A DNA stretch of 64,000 nt from Algoriphagus winogradskyi (GCF_900182815.1 NZ_FXUA01000011.1:28881-92880); one strand, 5' to 3'. Shown: positions 16,208 to 25,362, numbered from the stretch's first letter. Program-made: numbers and translations. Notes: generated by a model from the sequence alone, not told the origin.

Positions 16208-17114
16208 AAAGAAAGTATTTATCACTGGAGCGAATGGATTACTTGGACAGAAACTTGTCGCTCAATTGGTGGAAAAGGGAGCCTTTCAGGTGTTTGCTAG
16301 TGGCAAAGGAGCATGCAGGCTGCCAGGTGAAGGCTTCGAATACGTTTCAGTTGATATCACCGATGAGTCTAGCGTGGAAAAAGCGCTTGGTGAGATCAAG
16401 CCGGATGTAATTATTCATGGTGCTGCAATGACTCATGTGGATCAGTGCGAATTGAACCAAGAAGCTTGCTACGATGCTAATGTCAATGCGACTGCTTATT
16501 TGATTAAGGCTGCAGAAGCGGCAAAAGCTCATTTTATTTTTGTTTCCACGGATTTTATTTTCTCAGGAGAAGAAGGCCCATTGGATGAAAATGCTGAAGC
16601 TGCTCCAGTAAATTACTACGGAGAGACTAAGCTCCAAGGGGAACAGCTGGTGAAGGCTTGCCAAACCAAATGGTCGATTGCACGAACCGTTTTGGTTTTT
16701 GGAATAGCGCATGATATGAGCCGGACGAATATTATTCTTTGGGTGAAATCTTCTTTGGAAGCTGGAAAAGAGATTCAGGTAGTCGATGATCAATTCCGCA
16801 CCCCAACCCTTGCTGAGGATTTGGCGACAGGATGTATTTTGATAGCTGAGCAAGAAGCGGAAGGCATATACAATATTTCTGGGCCCGACTTTTTGACACC
16901 TTATGAAATGGCAAATATCACCGCCGATTACTTTGGGCTGAACAAAGAGTTAATCAAACGAGCAGATTCAACCACCTTTACTCAGCCAGCAAAAAGACCT
17001 TTAAAAACGGGATTTATCATCACAAAAGCTCGGGAAGAGCTTGGTTTTGAACCGAAAAGTTTCCGAACGGCAATTGGTATTTTGGCAAAACAAATTATCT
17101 TAGCCCGCTCTTAA
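16197..17114 (+). CDS. dTDP-4-dehydrorhamnose reductase family SDR
   Basis: An extended short-chain dehydrogenase of about 305 residues. The NAD(P)-binding TGANGLLGQ lies at the N-terminus, AAMTHVDQCE is the RmlD-type strand, and YYGETKLQGE holds the catalytic Tyr-xxx-Lys. The family reduces dTDP-4-keto-rhamnose in O-antigen precursor synthesis, but many relatives act on other sugars; no other rml gene is in the window. I chose the ATG at 16197; an upstream ATG at 16167 would extend further into the cyclophilin gene and adds residues (MKKTMTTAFQ) not typical before the NAD-binding strand. Confidence 0.85.
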   Translation: MTSKKKVFITGANGLLGQKLVAQLVEKGAFQVFASGKGACRLPGEGFEYVSVDITDESSVEKALGEIKPDVIIHGAAMTHVDQCELNQEACYDANVNATAYLIKAAEAAKAHFIFVSTDFIFSGEEGPLDENAEAAPVNYYGETKLQGEQLVKACQTKWSIARTVLVFGIAHDMSRTNIILWVKSSLEAGKEIQVVDDQFRTPTLAEDLATGCILIAEQEAEGIYNISGPDFLTPYEMANITADYFGLNKELIKRADSTTFTQPAKRPLKTGFIITKAREELGFEPKSFRTAIGILAKQIILARS

Positions 17115-17154
17115 AATGCAGTTTATTTACCCTAATTTAACTTTAAAATAATTT

Positions 17155-18540
17155 ATGGCAGCAATCAACGAAACCGAAGAAAGAGGCGAATTTGGTTCTA
17201 GTTTAGGATTCATAATGGCCGCAGCCGGTTCTGCCGTAGGTCTTGGGAACATTTGGAGATTCCCCTATTTAGTGGGTGAAAATGGAGGTGGCGCCTTTGT
17301 ATTTGTTTACATTCTGTGTGTGCTTTTTATCGCGCTCCCGCTACTATTTAACGAAATAGCCCTAGGAAGAAAATCCGGTAAAAACCCAATCGGAGCTATA
17401 CGAGATACTGGTGGAAATAAATTTTGGCAGCTTGCAGGCGTTCTCTGTGTGCTAGTATGTTTTTTCGTTTTTAGTTACTATTCAGTTATTGCTGGTTGGA
17501 CTGTAGGCTATATTATCACAGAAATCATCAATGTTCCAGTTGACTTTGCGGAGTTTGTGGAGACACCGCTGTATGTGATTCCATTGACATTTTTGTTCAT
17601 ATTAATGACCATCCTTATTGTCTTGGGTGGAGTGTCTGGAGGTATTGAGAAAGCATCTAAATTCTTGATGCCAGTACTCTTTATTATCATCATTTTCATT
17701 GCTGGCAGAGCAGTTACCTTGGAAGGCGCAGGAGCTGGCATCGAGTACTATTTAAAGCCAGATTTCAGTAAAATTAATGCAGCTGTTATACTTCAGGCAC
17801 TTGGTCAAGCTTTCTTTTCCATGTCGGTAGGTTGGGGTTTGATGATCACATTTGGTTCTTATTTACCTAAGAAGTCTAACATTATACAATCTGCAGGATG
17901 GATTGCAGGTATGGATACATCAGTTGCCTTATTGGGTGGTTTGATGGTGTTTCCAGCGCTATTTGCATTGCTTCCTGGAAAAGATCCAGCTGCAGGTCCA
18001 GCATTGGTTTTCGATGTGTTGCCAAAAGTATTTGCCGCAATGCCAGGCGGACACGTAGTAGGAGCCTTGTTCTTTATTCTTCTGATGGTAGCAGCATTGA
18101 CCTCTACTATATCTATGCTTGAGGTGCCAGTAGCCTATATGATCGATGACAGAAAGTGGGGTAGAAAAAAAGCAACTTGGACTATAGGTTTGGCTGCCAT
18201 GGCGCTTTCTGTTCCATCTGCGTTGTCTCAGATTCCAGGCACTTTCTTTAATTCACTTCATATTAATTTCTTTGGCAATAGGCTCGAAGGTTTCTTCGGA
18301 ATCATGGATTTTGTGTTTGGTACGTTTGCGGTGATCGTGATTTGTTTGATGCTGGCGCTTTACACAGGCTGGGCTTCTAAAATCTCTGATTATGCGGATG
18401 AGTTGAGATTGGGAGCTCCTAGTTTCAAAGGTCCTTTCAGAGCAGGTTGGATGTTCTTCGTCAAGTGGATTTGTCCTATCGTAATTATTCTACTTATTCT
18501 GAATATGGTTGGCTTATTTGGTACTGCTCAGGCAGCCTAA
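17155..18540 (+). CDS. Neurotransmitter:sodium symporter family transporter
   Basis: A 461-residue member of the NSS/SNF family. Residues 14-40 contain SLGFIMAAAGSAVGLGNIWR, the unwound first helix that forms sodium and substrate sites. About eleven to twelve membrane segments follow. LeuT-like members import amino acids with sodium. Substrate cannot be told from sequence. The C-terminus is short, as in bacterial 11-TM members. It starts 40 bp after rmlD without an obvious terminator between, and a UUCG-loop terminator follows. Confidence 0.95.
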   Translation: MAAINETEERGEFGSSLGFIMAAAGSAVGLGNIWRFPYLVGENGGGAFVFVYILCVLFIALPLLFNEIALGRKSGKNPIGAIRDTGGNKFWQLAGVLCVLVCFFVFSYYSVIAGWTVGYIITEIINVPVDFAEFVETPLYVIPLTFLFILMTILIVLGGVSGGIEKASKFLMPVLFIIIIFIAGRAVTLEGAGAGIEYYLKPDFSKINAAVILQALGQAFFSMSVGWGLMITFGSYLPKKSNIIQSAGWIAGMDTSVALLGGLMVFPALFALLPGKDPAAGPALVFDVLPKVFAAMPGGHVVGALFFILLMVAALTSTISMLEVPVAYMIDDRKWGRKKATWTIGLAAMALSVPSALSQIPGTFFNSLHINFFGNRLEGFFGIMDFVFGTFAVIVICLMLALYTGWASKISDYADELRLGAPSFKGPFRAGWMFFVKWICPIVIILLILNMVGLFGTAQAA

Positions 18541-18569
18541 GTGCAATACATTCATATAGAAATTGAAAA

Positions 18570-18594
18570 GGAAGTCTTCGGGCTTCCTTTTTTT
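18570..18594 (+). terminator. Intrinsic terminator with UUCG tetraloop
   Basis: Stem GGAAGTC (18570-18576) and GGCTTCC (18581-18587) with one T-G pair, closed by C-TTCG-G, followed by seven T. It ends the transporter transcript. The remaining gap to 18831 holds no supported feature. Confidence 0.9.
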
Positions 18595-18831
18595 ATTTAT
18601 GATACCATCTACATTTTTAGCTGCTAAGTTCACGAAGGTCGCACTTCTGACTTTTTCTAATTTAGCCGAATGTTCCTTTAGCATTGGAGTCTGTCGACTG
18701 ATCACTGAGACTTATTGCTGATGACTTTTTACATCAAACCTTCCACTTAATTATCCTTGTTGGCAAGGGAATTGCTAATTTTTCTTAAAATCCTTCGTTA
18801 CTAAGCTTACTAAACCAAAAAATACTACATC

Positions 18832-19422
18832 ATGAAAAAACTTATTCTTTCTCTGGCTCTGTTGGCATTTGCGCTAACTGGCTATTCGCAGGGCTTTTCT
18901 CTAGGTCCCAAAGTTGGGCTGAGCCAAACAAACCTGGACTTTAAAAAGGATCAATTTAAGAACGGTGATTCCAAATTTGGTTACCATGTTGGTTTATTCG
19001 CTAGAATCGGCCTTGGTCCACTTTATTTGCAACCTGAGGTGCTGTATACGCAAACACAAGGGCAGTTTTCCTTTGATGAGGGGGTCGGGGCAATTGACCA
19101 ATATGAAGCGGATTTTAATCGTGTGGATATTCCAGTGATGGTTGGCTTTAAGATGTTTAATCTTTTGAGGATTCAAGCTGGCCCAATAGCTAGCATAAAT
19201 GTGAATTCTGAGCTGAAAGATGCAGGTAACACGATTCAGGATGTAGAATATGATGATGCTACTATTGGATATCAAGCTGGTCTAGGTTTGGATATTGGCA
19301 ACCTGATTATTGATGCTAAGTACGAGAGTTCTCTCAATAGCTTCAGTAGCAATGTGGGGAATTTCAGTACTGATCAACGGACAAACCAATGGATCCTTTC
19401 GGTGGGTTTCAAATTATTTTAA
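18832..19422 (+). CDS. Small outer-membrane beta-barrel protein (PorT/OMP_b-brl type)
   Basis: A 196-residue protein with a clear signal peptide (MKKLILSLALLAFALTGYSQ) and alternating strands with Gly/Tyr turns typical of eight-stranded barrels (GPKVGLSQTNLDF, PLYLQPEVLYTQTQG, FNLLRIQAGPIASINV, WILSVGFKLF). The terminal Phe suits recognition by the barrel-assembly machinery. Many such proteins exist per Bacteroidota genome and most have no assigned role. It is a single gene with a terminator behind it. Confidence 0.85.
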   Translation: MKKLILSLALLAFALTGYSQGFSLGPKVGLSQTNLDFKKDQFKNGDSKFGYHVGLFARIGLGPLYLQPEVLYTQTQGQFSFDEGVGAIDQYEADFNRVDIPVMVGFKMFNLLRIQAGPIASINVNSELKDAGNTIQDVEYDDATIGYQAGLGLDIGNLIIDAKYESSLNSFSSNVGNFSTDQRTNQWILSVGFKLF

Positions 19423-19442
19423 CCTCACTGGAATGGCCCTTA

Positions 19443-19478
19443 AAAATCCCGATTGATGAATTTCAATCGGGATTTTTT
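19443..19478. terminator. Bidirectional intrinsic terminator
   Basis: A 12-bp stem AATCCCGATTGA (19445-19456) with TCAATCGGGATT (19463-19474), A-run on the left and T-run on the right. It serves the barrel gene and the converging lipoprotein cluster. Confidence 0.9.
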
Positions 19479-19484
19479 ATGGGG

Positions 19485-20669
19485 TTATTTTTCAACTAAT
19501 CTTGTTTTGTAAATCACCGAATAGTCATTTTCTGCGGCTGAGAAATTAAGTGAAAACCAGATTTCGTCTTTTGTGATGTATTTATTCAGATTGCCTAATA
19601 TTTCTGGTTTGGAGATAAGTGGGCTGATGCTTGTCCCATCAAAAAGTACTTTCCCTTGTGTATTGAATTTACTGCCTTCGTCAAATATTTTATTGATGTC
19701 TCCTCCAGCATTTGAGTTGGCGTCCTTATAATCTTCATCGGACAAGCCGGCCAAGAAATCAACTAAAAAGAGATTGTCCTCTACTGCGATAATGCTATTG
19801 ATCGTCCCAAGAAAGAAGTCTCGAATATCAAATGAATTTTCTTTACTGTTTTCTTTCGGCACCTTTTCTATAAATGAAGTAAAGGGGATTGATTTTACGG
19901 AGTTTGGAGCACTAGTCGAGTCGAGCTGATCAAAAGCGTATCCATAGATTTTTGGCTCATTTCTGAAATTTATAAAAAGTGAGTCTTCTGTAGCACTTAA
20001 GTTCAAGTGGAAGTTCAGCAAAGGATAGGACTTCTCAGTACTGCTGAATTTTGATGCTTTCGGGAAAGGGATAAGTGGAGAATATGAGCCTGTTTCTAAA
20101 TCTAACACTTCAAGCTGCTTTGAGTTTTGTTGAAATTCTACACCTTGGTGTCCAAATTTTTCAGCATGACGTCCAGTGAGATTGGTGTAAAATTTATTGT
20201 CATGGATCACACTGTTATTGGCTCCACCTATGATCAAACTGACTGAAGAAGTAAAGTCTGGTTCGTAGTTTTTTAGTAATTCACCTTCCAGATTATAGGA
20301 ATAAACCCCTCTCGAGGTCGGGATAAGGAATTCAGAATTGCTTGAAAATTTGGCGATTCCAGTTCGGTTTCCCGCATAGTTGTTTGGGCCTTCACCTTTA
20401 AGCATGTAATAGTGAAGAATTTCCCCATCTGAATTAGTCACGAAAAGCGTGTCAGTATTGGAGTCAGAGAGCAAAAATGTAGTTCTGTCCGGACTAATAT
20501 CCATCAAGGTGAGATTCCCGAGATAGTCCACCACGAGCGAATCATAGATTTCAAACTCTAACGCTTGTTCTGAAAGCGGCGTGGAGGTTTGGGTTTTTTC
20601 TTCTTTACCTGAGCAGGCTAATGTGAGCGCAAAAAGGGCGAGGAGGCATAGGTGGCTTAGGTTTTTCAT
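19485..20669 (-). CDS. DUF4221-like lipoprotein, fourth of cluster
   Basis: Last gene of the minus-strand cluster, 394 residues. The lipobox is LTLACS, with the predicted lipidated Cys at 19. After a Lys/Thr/Ser-rich linker comes a body of repeated beta-strand motifs (VDYLGNLTLMDISPD, FLIPTSRGVYSYNLEGELL), which I read as a propeller-like fold of the DUF4221 / six-bladed beta-propeller lipoprotein group of Bacteroidota. It most resembles the adjacent 20666 gene in its N-terminal half. The start overlaps the previous stop by 4 nt. Function unknown; location probably the outer membrane or periplasmic face of the inner membrane. Confidence 0.8.
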   Translation of the reverse strand: MKNLSHLCLLALFALTLACSGKEEKTQTSTPLSEQALEFEIYDSLVVDYLGNLTLMDISPDRTTFLLSDSNTDTLFVTNSDGEILHYYMLKGEGPNNYAGNRTGIAKFSSNSEFLIPTSRGVYSYNLEGELLKNYEPDFTSSVSLIIGGANNSVIHDNKFYTNLTGRHAEKFGHQGVEFQQNSKQLEVLDLETGSYSPLIPFPKASKFSSTEKSYPLLNFHLNLSATEDSLFINFRNEPKIYGYAFDQLDSTSAPNSVKSIPFTSFIEKVPKENSKENSFDIRDFFLGTINSIIAVEDNLFLVDFLAGLSDEDYKDANSNAGGDINKIFDEGSKFNTQGKVLFDGTSISPLISKPEILGNLNKYITKDEIWFSLNFSAAENDYSVIYKTRLVEK

Positions 20670-21805
20670 TTTTGTACCAATTGTAGTTTATAAAAAGTAA
20701 GATAATCCTGCTCTTCGCCTATATAATCGTCGTTTCGGAGGGCAAAAAACGGGTCGGTAGGATTCTCAATAGCAAAGATTTGCTTAACTTTTTTAGGGAT
20801 TGGAACCTCATTTGACCATCCTTTTTCAGCGTCATACATTTTGAAATAGGATTGGTTTAATTCTACTAATCTAGGGAAATCCTTAGGGAACGTGAAGTTC
20901 TGTGAGCCGAAAACCTCCTCTGAAATCCCTTCTGAATAGTGGACTACAAGGTGTTTCTGATTTGCAAATACTCCAAAAATATTTCCTTCGACCAATTTTT
21001 CGTAGCCATAATTTTCGTATTTATCTTTCAACTCCGGGGCTTCAATAAATTTCGAAGGGTTAAGATCTAGGGTCTCTATGTGCTTCCCGGAGTCAAGCAA
21101 GTTAAATCTGTGGATCTTGGGTTCGTTGTTGAAGTAAAGCAATAGGTCATTTTCAACTGTCGTAAATGATATAGAAGGCCTTTCGTAGAGTAAGCCCGTA
21201 CTGAATTTTGAGGTTTCAGGAGTTCGGATTAGGGGACTGCTTTCTCCAGTGGCAGGATTAAGCATTTCCAGCAAGAAATAGTCTCTTAAATAATTTTCTG
21301 TAAAAGGTCCCACTTCATCTCTTCCTGTATAGTAAAGAATTATTTTATCCTGCCAGAACTCGAATGATTTCGCATCCATCAGGCCACCAAAGGATTGGGA
21401 TGCAAATGGCATTTCGATTTTTCTTTTCACAGATAGATCTTCGTTCAACTCGAAATAAGGGCCATCGTGGCCTCCTATATAAGGATTGCCATCTGGATCA
21501 AATTTGATAGTAGAAATAAAAGAAATTGAATTTGGGCCGTCTTTGGGAAATGCTTTGGTGGAGAGGACCTGTCCTCTATAATCGATTTTGATTAATGTAT
21601 TCGCGGTATAATCATATAGCATACCCATTCCATCTCTAAAATCTCCAGTGGAAATATTTCCCATATAATCCACCTGGATAGAATCAAGAACTTGGAGTTC
21701 CCATTTAGTTGAAGTTTCAGATGTTACTTTTTCGGATTTTTCTGAGGAGGAACAGCTCAGAAAGCTGTAAGCTAAAAAGGCAATTAAAATGTGTCTGTAA
21801 ATCAT
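20666..21805 (-). CDS. DUF4221-like lipoprotein, third of cluster
   Basis: 379 residues; lipobox SFLSCS with Cys18. The conserved opening is IQVDYMGNISTGDF, followed by Tyr/Asp-rich strands and blocks shared with the others (TPETSKFSTGLLYERPSIS, YFNNEPKIHRFNL). The NEPKI block recurs in the 19485 protein, placing these two as the closer pair. It overlaps both neighbours by 4 nt. Confidence 0.8.
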   Translation of the reverse strand: MIYRHILIAFLAYSFLSCSSSEKSEKVTSETSTKWELQVLDSIQVDYMGNISTGDFRDGMGMLYDYTANTLIKIDYRGQVLSTKAFPKDGPNSISFISTIKFDPDGNPYIGGHDGPYFELNEDLSVKRKIEMPFASQSFGGLMDAKSFEFWQDKIILYYTGRDEVGPFTENYLRDYFLLEMLNPATGESSPLIRTPETSKFSTGLLYERPSISFTTVENDLLLYFNNEPKIHRFNLLDSGKHIETLDLNPSKFIEAPELKDKYENYGYEKLVEGNIFGVFANQKHLVVHYSEGISEEVFGSQNFTFPKDFPRLVELNQSYFKMYDAEKGWSNEVPIPKKVKQIFAIENPTDPFFALRNDDYIGEEQDYLTFYKLQLVQK

Positions 21806-22998
21806 TTTTTAGTTAGTTTCATTTTATAAATTCTTAAAAAATCCTCTTCTATATCCGGATCTCCAAGTCGTTGGAACCATGCAAAACCTCCTCCGCTGGC
21901 ATAAGTTTGGCCTACGGTGTTGGTAGGTAGCGGCAAAGTTCCTAGATAATTAAGATCAGCTAAATCATACACTAGTGTTCCTTTCGAAACTTCCTCTTCT
22001 ATTTTTAAAGACATAGCTCTGGCTTCCTCTTCTTTTCCATCCATCCACAAAGCCTCAACCTCCTTAGACTTAACTGGATCCCTTCCAGAATAGAAATTCA
22101 GTAACAGCAAATCATCAAGAATATGAATATTTCTAATCGCTGCAGTGCCTCCCCGGTTTTCAATTTTCCCATCCTTGAATTTTTCCCGTTCCTTTCCTTC
22201 AGGTTTAAGAAATCCAGGAATATTTAGCTGAATAACAGTATCAAGCTTTGCGGCGGCGGTACTTAGCTGGTAAACATAAAGCTGGGGGTCTCCGCCGTGT
22301 ACCACATATAATGTTTCTCCATTGGCTTCGTATGCAGGATTGTAGTCACTTGGGTTAAACCCTTTTCCATTCAAAAAATGACTTCCTTTCTCAAAAGGAA
22401 TAATTTCAGTCATGGTTTCGTTCGCCACATCCACGAGCTCCAATGCCCGATATTCTTCGTAGAATTCCTGCTCGCCCGGAAAGGAATTGTCTGGACGCAC
22501 TGATATTGGAAGGAGATAAGTTTTATCGCTAATAGTAGCTGATTCGAGTGATTTTCCTATAATAGTGCGGGACGATAACGTGCTCAATGATTCAGGATGA
22601 GATATTTTTTTTACCATAGTTCCGTCCAAATCATAAATGAATAAGCCATTTGCTCCAAAGACAGCTAACTGATCCTCCCCATAGAAGCCTGGGGATTCGA
22701 GTTTAAAGCCATAAACATCTGGAGTATCTCCTTCTTCTTTAGAAAAAGTGTGGATAATCTTTCCTTCAGCATCCGTAATAATTATTTCATTGCTTGGGAA
22801 ATCGAAAAAAATCAATTTGGAGCCCTCTGAACTAACATCTGTAAGCATAGGAATTCCAAGGTATTCTAGATCCAAGGAGTCCGCCAGTTCCCAGGAAAGT
22901 TGAAATTGTTGGCCATATGACTCTTCAGTAGTATCTGAAGAAGAACAGGAGGAAAAGAGTAGAATAAGAACTGGTAGGACAAGTATTTTATATCTCAT
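21802..22998 (-). CDS. DUF4221-like lipoprotein, second of cluster
   Basis: 398 residues; lipobox LFSSCS with Cys19. It is very close to the 22995 protein: both carry FFDFPS-E-IIT, TPD-YGFKLE, GTAAIRNI and end in EEDFLRIYK-KLT-K. This reads as a recent tandem duplicate. Relative to the other pair it has a longer middle section (about residues 290-340, with acidic helix DGKEEEARAMSLKIEEEVSK). It overlaps both neighbours by 4 nt. Confidence 0.8.
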   Translation of the reverse strand: MRYKILVLPVLILLFSSCSSSDTTEESYGQQFQLSWELADSLDLEYLGIPMLTDVSSEGSKLIFFDFPSNEIIITDAEGKIIHTFSKEEGDTPDVYGFKLESPGFYGEDQLAVFGANGLFIYDLDGTMVKKISHPESLSTLSSRTIIGKSLESATISDKTYLLPISVRPDNSFPGEQEFYEEYRALELVDVANETMTEIIPFEKGSHFLNGKGFNPSDYNPAYEANGETLYVVHGGDPQLYVYQLSTAAAKLDTVIQLNIPGFLKPEGKEREKFKDGKIENRGGTAAIRNIHILDDLLLLNFYSGRDPVKSKEVEALWMDGKEEEARAMSLKIEEEVSKGTLVYDLADLNYLGTLPLPTNTVGQTYASGGGFAWFQRLGDPDIEEDFLRIYKMKLTKK

Positions 22999-24185
22999 TT
23001 TTCAGTCAATTTCTTTTTATAAATTCTTAAAAAATCCTCTTCAACGTCTGGATCGGGTGTTCTTTGGAAATAGAGAAAGTTGTCATCTGCCATGAAGCCA
23101 CTTGGATTAATGCCAGTAGGGAAACTCAGAGTTCCGAGGTAGTTTAAGCTCTTTTCATCAAAAACAAGTATGCCTGGTTTGGTTTCAGAAGCCGCTTTAT
23201 TGTAAATCGCCTCGCCCTCCTCTTCCTTCCCTGTGCTCCATAGAGCCCTAGCTTCTTCCATGATTTTTGGATCTATGCCTGGGTAGTAGTGGACCAGTAC
23301 TTTCCCGTCCTGAATCAAAATATTTCTGATAGCTGCTGTGCCTCCATTGATGGTGACATTGCCTGGAGAAAACTCGCTTCGAGGAAGCCCTTCCACCTCA
23401 TAAAAATCTGGAATCGCCAAGTGAATGGCTGTGTCGAGTTTTGCTTCTTCTGCCGAAAAGTCATAAATATAGAGGATTGGGTCTGAGCCATGGGAGAGAT
23501 ATAATTTTCCGTTCCTTACATGGAACGCAGGAGCATAATCGCTTTGCACGTAGCCCATACCGTCTAGGAATTTGGTGTCTGCTTCAAAGGGCCCAAAGTC
23601 CTGCATTTCCCCAGTTTCTAAATCTACCAATTCGACGGCTTTGTAGGTGTCGTAAAATTTTTGCTCTCCTGGATAGGTGTCTCGACTTCTAAATGACTTG
23701 GTCATCAAGTATTCTTTCCCTTCAAGTCTGACTATTTTTGCCGTTAATCCTGGCATTGACATGGATCCTGCACTTCCCATAGCTTCAGCGTGATCGATTT
23801 TTTTGATCATGTTGCCATCCAAGTCATAGATGAAAATCCCTCTCATACCAATGAGGATCACCCGGTCTTCACCCCAAAGAACTGGCAATTCCAGTTTGAA
23901 CCCATAGGCATCAGGCGTATCTTCTTTTTTGGAGAATTGACCAAGGATCTCTCCATTTGAATTTGTTATAATAGTCTCGCTAGAGGGAAAATCGAAAAAG
24001 GAAATAAGGCTGCCCTCCTTGTTTACAGAAGCCATCAAAGGATTGCCGAGGATTTCTAAATCTAAGGAGTCAACCATATCTATGGAAAGTTCAATTGGAG
24101 CTACTTCTGTAACAATTTCTTTTTCCTCACAGGAAAAAAGGCCAAATGAGCTAAATAGAAGTAAGATTAATAGGCTTTTACGCAT
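22995..24185 (-). CDS. DUF4221-like lipoprotein, first of cluster
   Basis: 396 residues; lipobox LFSC with Cys19. It is the first cistron of the four-gene chain and so sets its transcription; the promoter should lie in 24186-24238, where I see no clear element. The body begins SLDLEILGNPLMASVNKEGS and ends DPDVEEDFLRIYKKKLTEK. Translation of the three following genes is probably coupled to this one through ATGA junctions. Confidence 0.8.
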   Translation of the reverse strand: MRKSLLILLLFSSFGLFSCEEKEIVTEVAPIELSIDMVDSLDLEILGNPLMASVNKEGSLISFFDFPSSETIITNSNGEILGQFSKKEDTPDAYGFKLELPVLWGEDRVILIGMRGIFIYDLDGNMIKKIDHAEAMGSAGSMSMPGLTAKIVRLEGKEYLMTKSFRSRDTYPGEQKFYDTYKAVELVDLETGEMQDFGPFEADTKFLDGMGYVQSDYAPAFHVRNGKLYLSHGSDPILYIYDFSAEEAKLDTAIHLAIPDFYEVEGLPRSEFSPGNVTINGGTAAIRNILIQDGKVLVHYYPGIDPKIMEEARALWSTGKEEEGEAIYNKAASETKPGILVFDEKSLNYLGTLSFPTGINPSGFMADDNFLYFQRTPDPDVEEDFLRIYKKKLTEK

Positions 24186-24238
24186 TTGAATACGGTTTGT
24201 GGATTAAATGAATAAGATAGTAGTTAATCAGTTGACAC

Positions 24239-24271
24239 CAAAAAAAAACTCAGCCTGATTGACTGAGTTTT
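24239..24271 (-). terminator. Intrinsic terminator behind the tesA remnant
   Basis: Stem AAAACTCAG (24245-24253) with CTGAGTTTT (24263-24271). On the minus strand it is followed by a long T-run (24248 down to 24240). It lies downstream of the truncated tesA copy and isolates the lipoprotein cluster. Confidence 0.8.
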
Positions 24272-24353
24272 GTAATATTTGTTACTAAAAGTAAAAGTTA
24301 TTGGTCTCCTTTTAAGTGACTTACAGGCCAATGCTGTTGATGTCCAATAGGGA

Positions 24354-24880
24354 TTATTCAATTTGGCTTTTTACATAAGGCCAAATCGTCTCAAACACAA
24401 TCTTATGCCCTTCTTCCGTAGGGTGAATGCCATCAGGAAGATTTAGCTCGGGAATTCCACCCACATTTTCCAATAGAAAAGGAATGAGTGTGACATCCTT
24501 TTCTTCTGCTACCGCAGGGTACATTTCTGTGAATTCAGTCGCGTATTTCTGACCCATGTTTGGAGGGATTTGCATGCCTGCCAAAATGATCTTGGTATCA
24601 GGGAATTTTGATCTGACTTTATCTATAATTTTTAACAGGTTGCTTTTTGTCTCTGTAAGCTTGATTCCTCTCAAACCATCGTTTCCGCCAAGTTCAAGGA
24701 TGAAAACATCTGGCTTGTCCTCTAGAAACCAGTCCAATCTGCTTAGTCCGCCAGCAGTAGTTTCACCGGAAAGTCCTCCGTTGATCACTCTATAGTTCAG
24801 TCCCAAGCTATCAATTCTTTGCTGGGTCAATCCTGCAAATCCGTCTTTAGGGTTAATTCCGTAAGCAGCTGTGAGATTAT
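24354..24880 (-). pseudogene. 5'-truncated tesA-like SGNH hydrolase copy
   Basis: Residues homologous to the intact esterase at 27594-28283 run from about LTAAYGI to the C-terminus, including the oxyanion ELGGNDGLRG block and the Asp/His pair in PDGIHPTEEGH. The signal peptide and the nucleophile motif (GNSL in the intact copy) are missing: at 24880 the similarity stops and unrelated DNA begins. An ATG at 24830 could allow translation of 158 residues, but the product would lack the catalytic Ser. I therefore call it a pseudogene created when the island to its right was inserted or rearranged. The terminator behind it is preserved. Confidence 0.85.
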
Positions 24881-25132
24881 TGACAACTAGAGTCTTTAGA
24901 AGAAGAACTTACAGAGCGTGAAGTAATAGAACAAAGTACAAGTTCATTCCAGATCAAATCCGCTTCTAACTCAGATTTGCAGCGCCTCGGACTCCAGATG
25001 CCCAAGAGGCTGGGTGTAAATGTGATTAAATCCGCACAGCTCCGCGACGCTTCAGACTTTCTTTTTGATCTGGATGATACCTCCTTACCCAAGACACCAT
25101 CCCAAGAAAAACCTACACTGTACCTTTTCTAG
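24880..25132 (+). pseudogene. C-terminal fragment of an unknown protein, frame disrupted
   Basis: Starting right at the breakpoint, the plus strand is open for 83 codons with natural-looking composition (contains LTEREVIEQS, DLQRLGLQMPKRLGVN, RDASDFLFDLDD) and ends at TAG 25130-25132. It has no plausible start: a TGA precedes it and the homology to tesA adjoins. The -1 frame is open from 25078 through the next small gene to 25362. A single indel in the A-run at 25107-25111 would join both into a 160-codon C-terminal piece that abuts an Imm11-like gene. I infer a toxin or effector remnant; the family is not recognised. Confidence 0.55.
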
Positions 25133-25167
25133 ATAAGAAAGATAGGTATAGTATTTTTAACCTAGTA

Positions 25168-25362
25168 ATGGCATCTCAGAACACTTTTCACCAAGTATTC
25201 AATGACTTCTTTAAAGTAAAACTTGATGATTTTCTAAGAAAAAATCGAAATGCTAGCCCTGATGCAGCAAATAATTTTATAATGGATGAGATTTCAAAGG
25301 CAAAAGCTGCAATTCAAAACTTGCCTACTGGTGGAAAAATAAACAATGCAACATGGGACTAA
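25168..25362 (+). CDS. Small protein, possible toxin C-terminal remnant
   Basis: A 64-residue frame, MASQNTFHQVFNDFF at its start, with a helix-rich body (KLDDFLRKNRNASPDAANNF, MDEISKAKAAIQNLP). The pattern of a Phe/His-Asn-aromatic opening and an ASPDAAN helix is reminiscent of the C-terminal ends of HNH-type polymorphic toxins (AHH-like), but that is a weak resemblance. Its stop overlaps the following Imm11-like start by 10 nt, as in toxin-immunity pairs. It may be translated separately, or it may be the 3' part of the disrupted frame that begins at 24880. Confidence 0.45.
   Translation: MASQNTFHQVFNDFFKVKLDDFLRKNRNASPDAANNFIMDEISKAKAAIQNLPTGGKINNATWD

Noticed and set aside
18514..18705. 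Minus-strand 63-codon frame after the sodium symporter gene
   Set aside because: It covers a terminator hairpin and has no coding character or ribosome-binding site.
24877..25092. Minus-strand frame of 71 codons over the island breakpoint
   Set aside because: Very Ser/Arg-rich, no family character; the plus strand over the same bases reads as a natural protein fragment.
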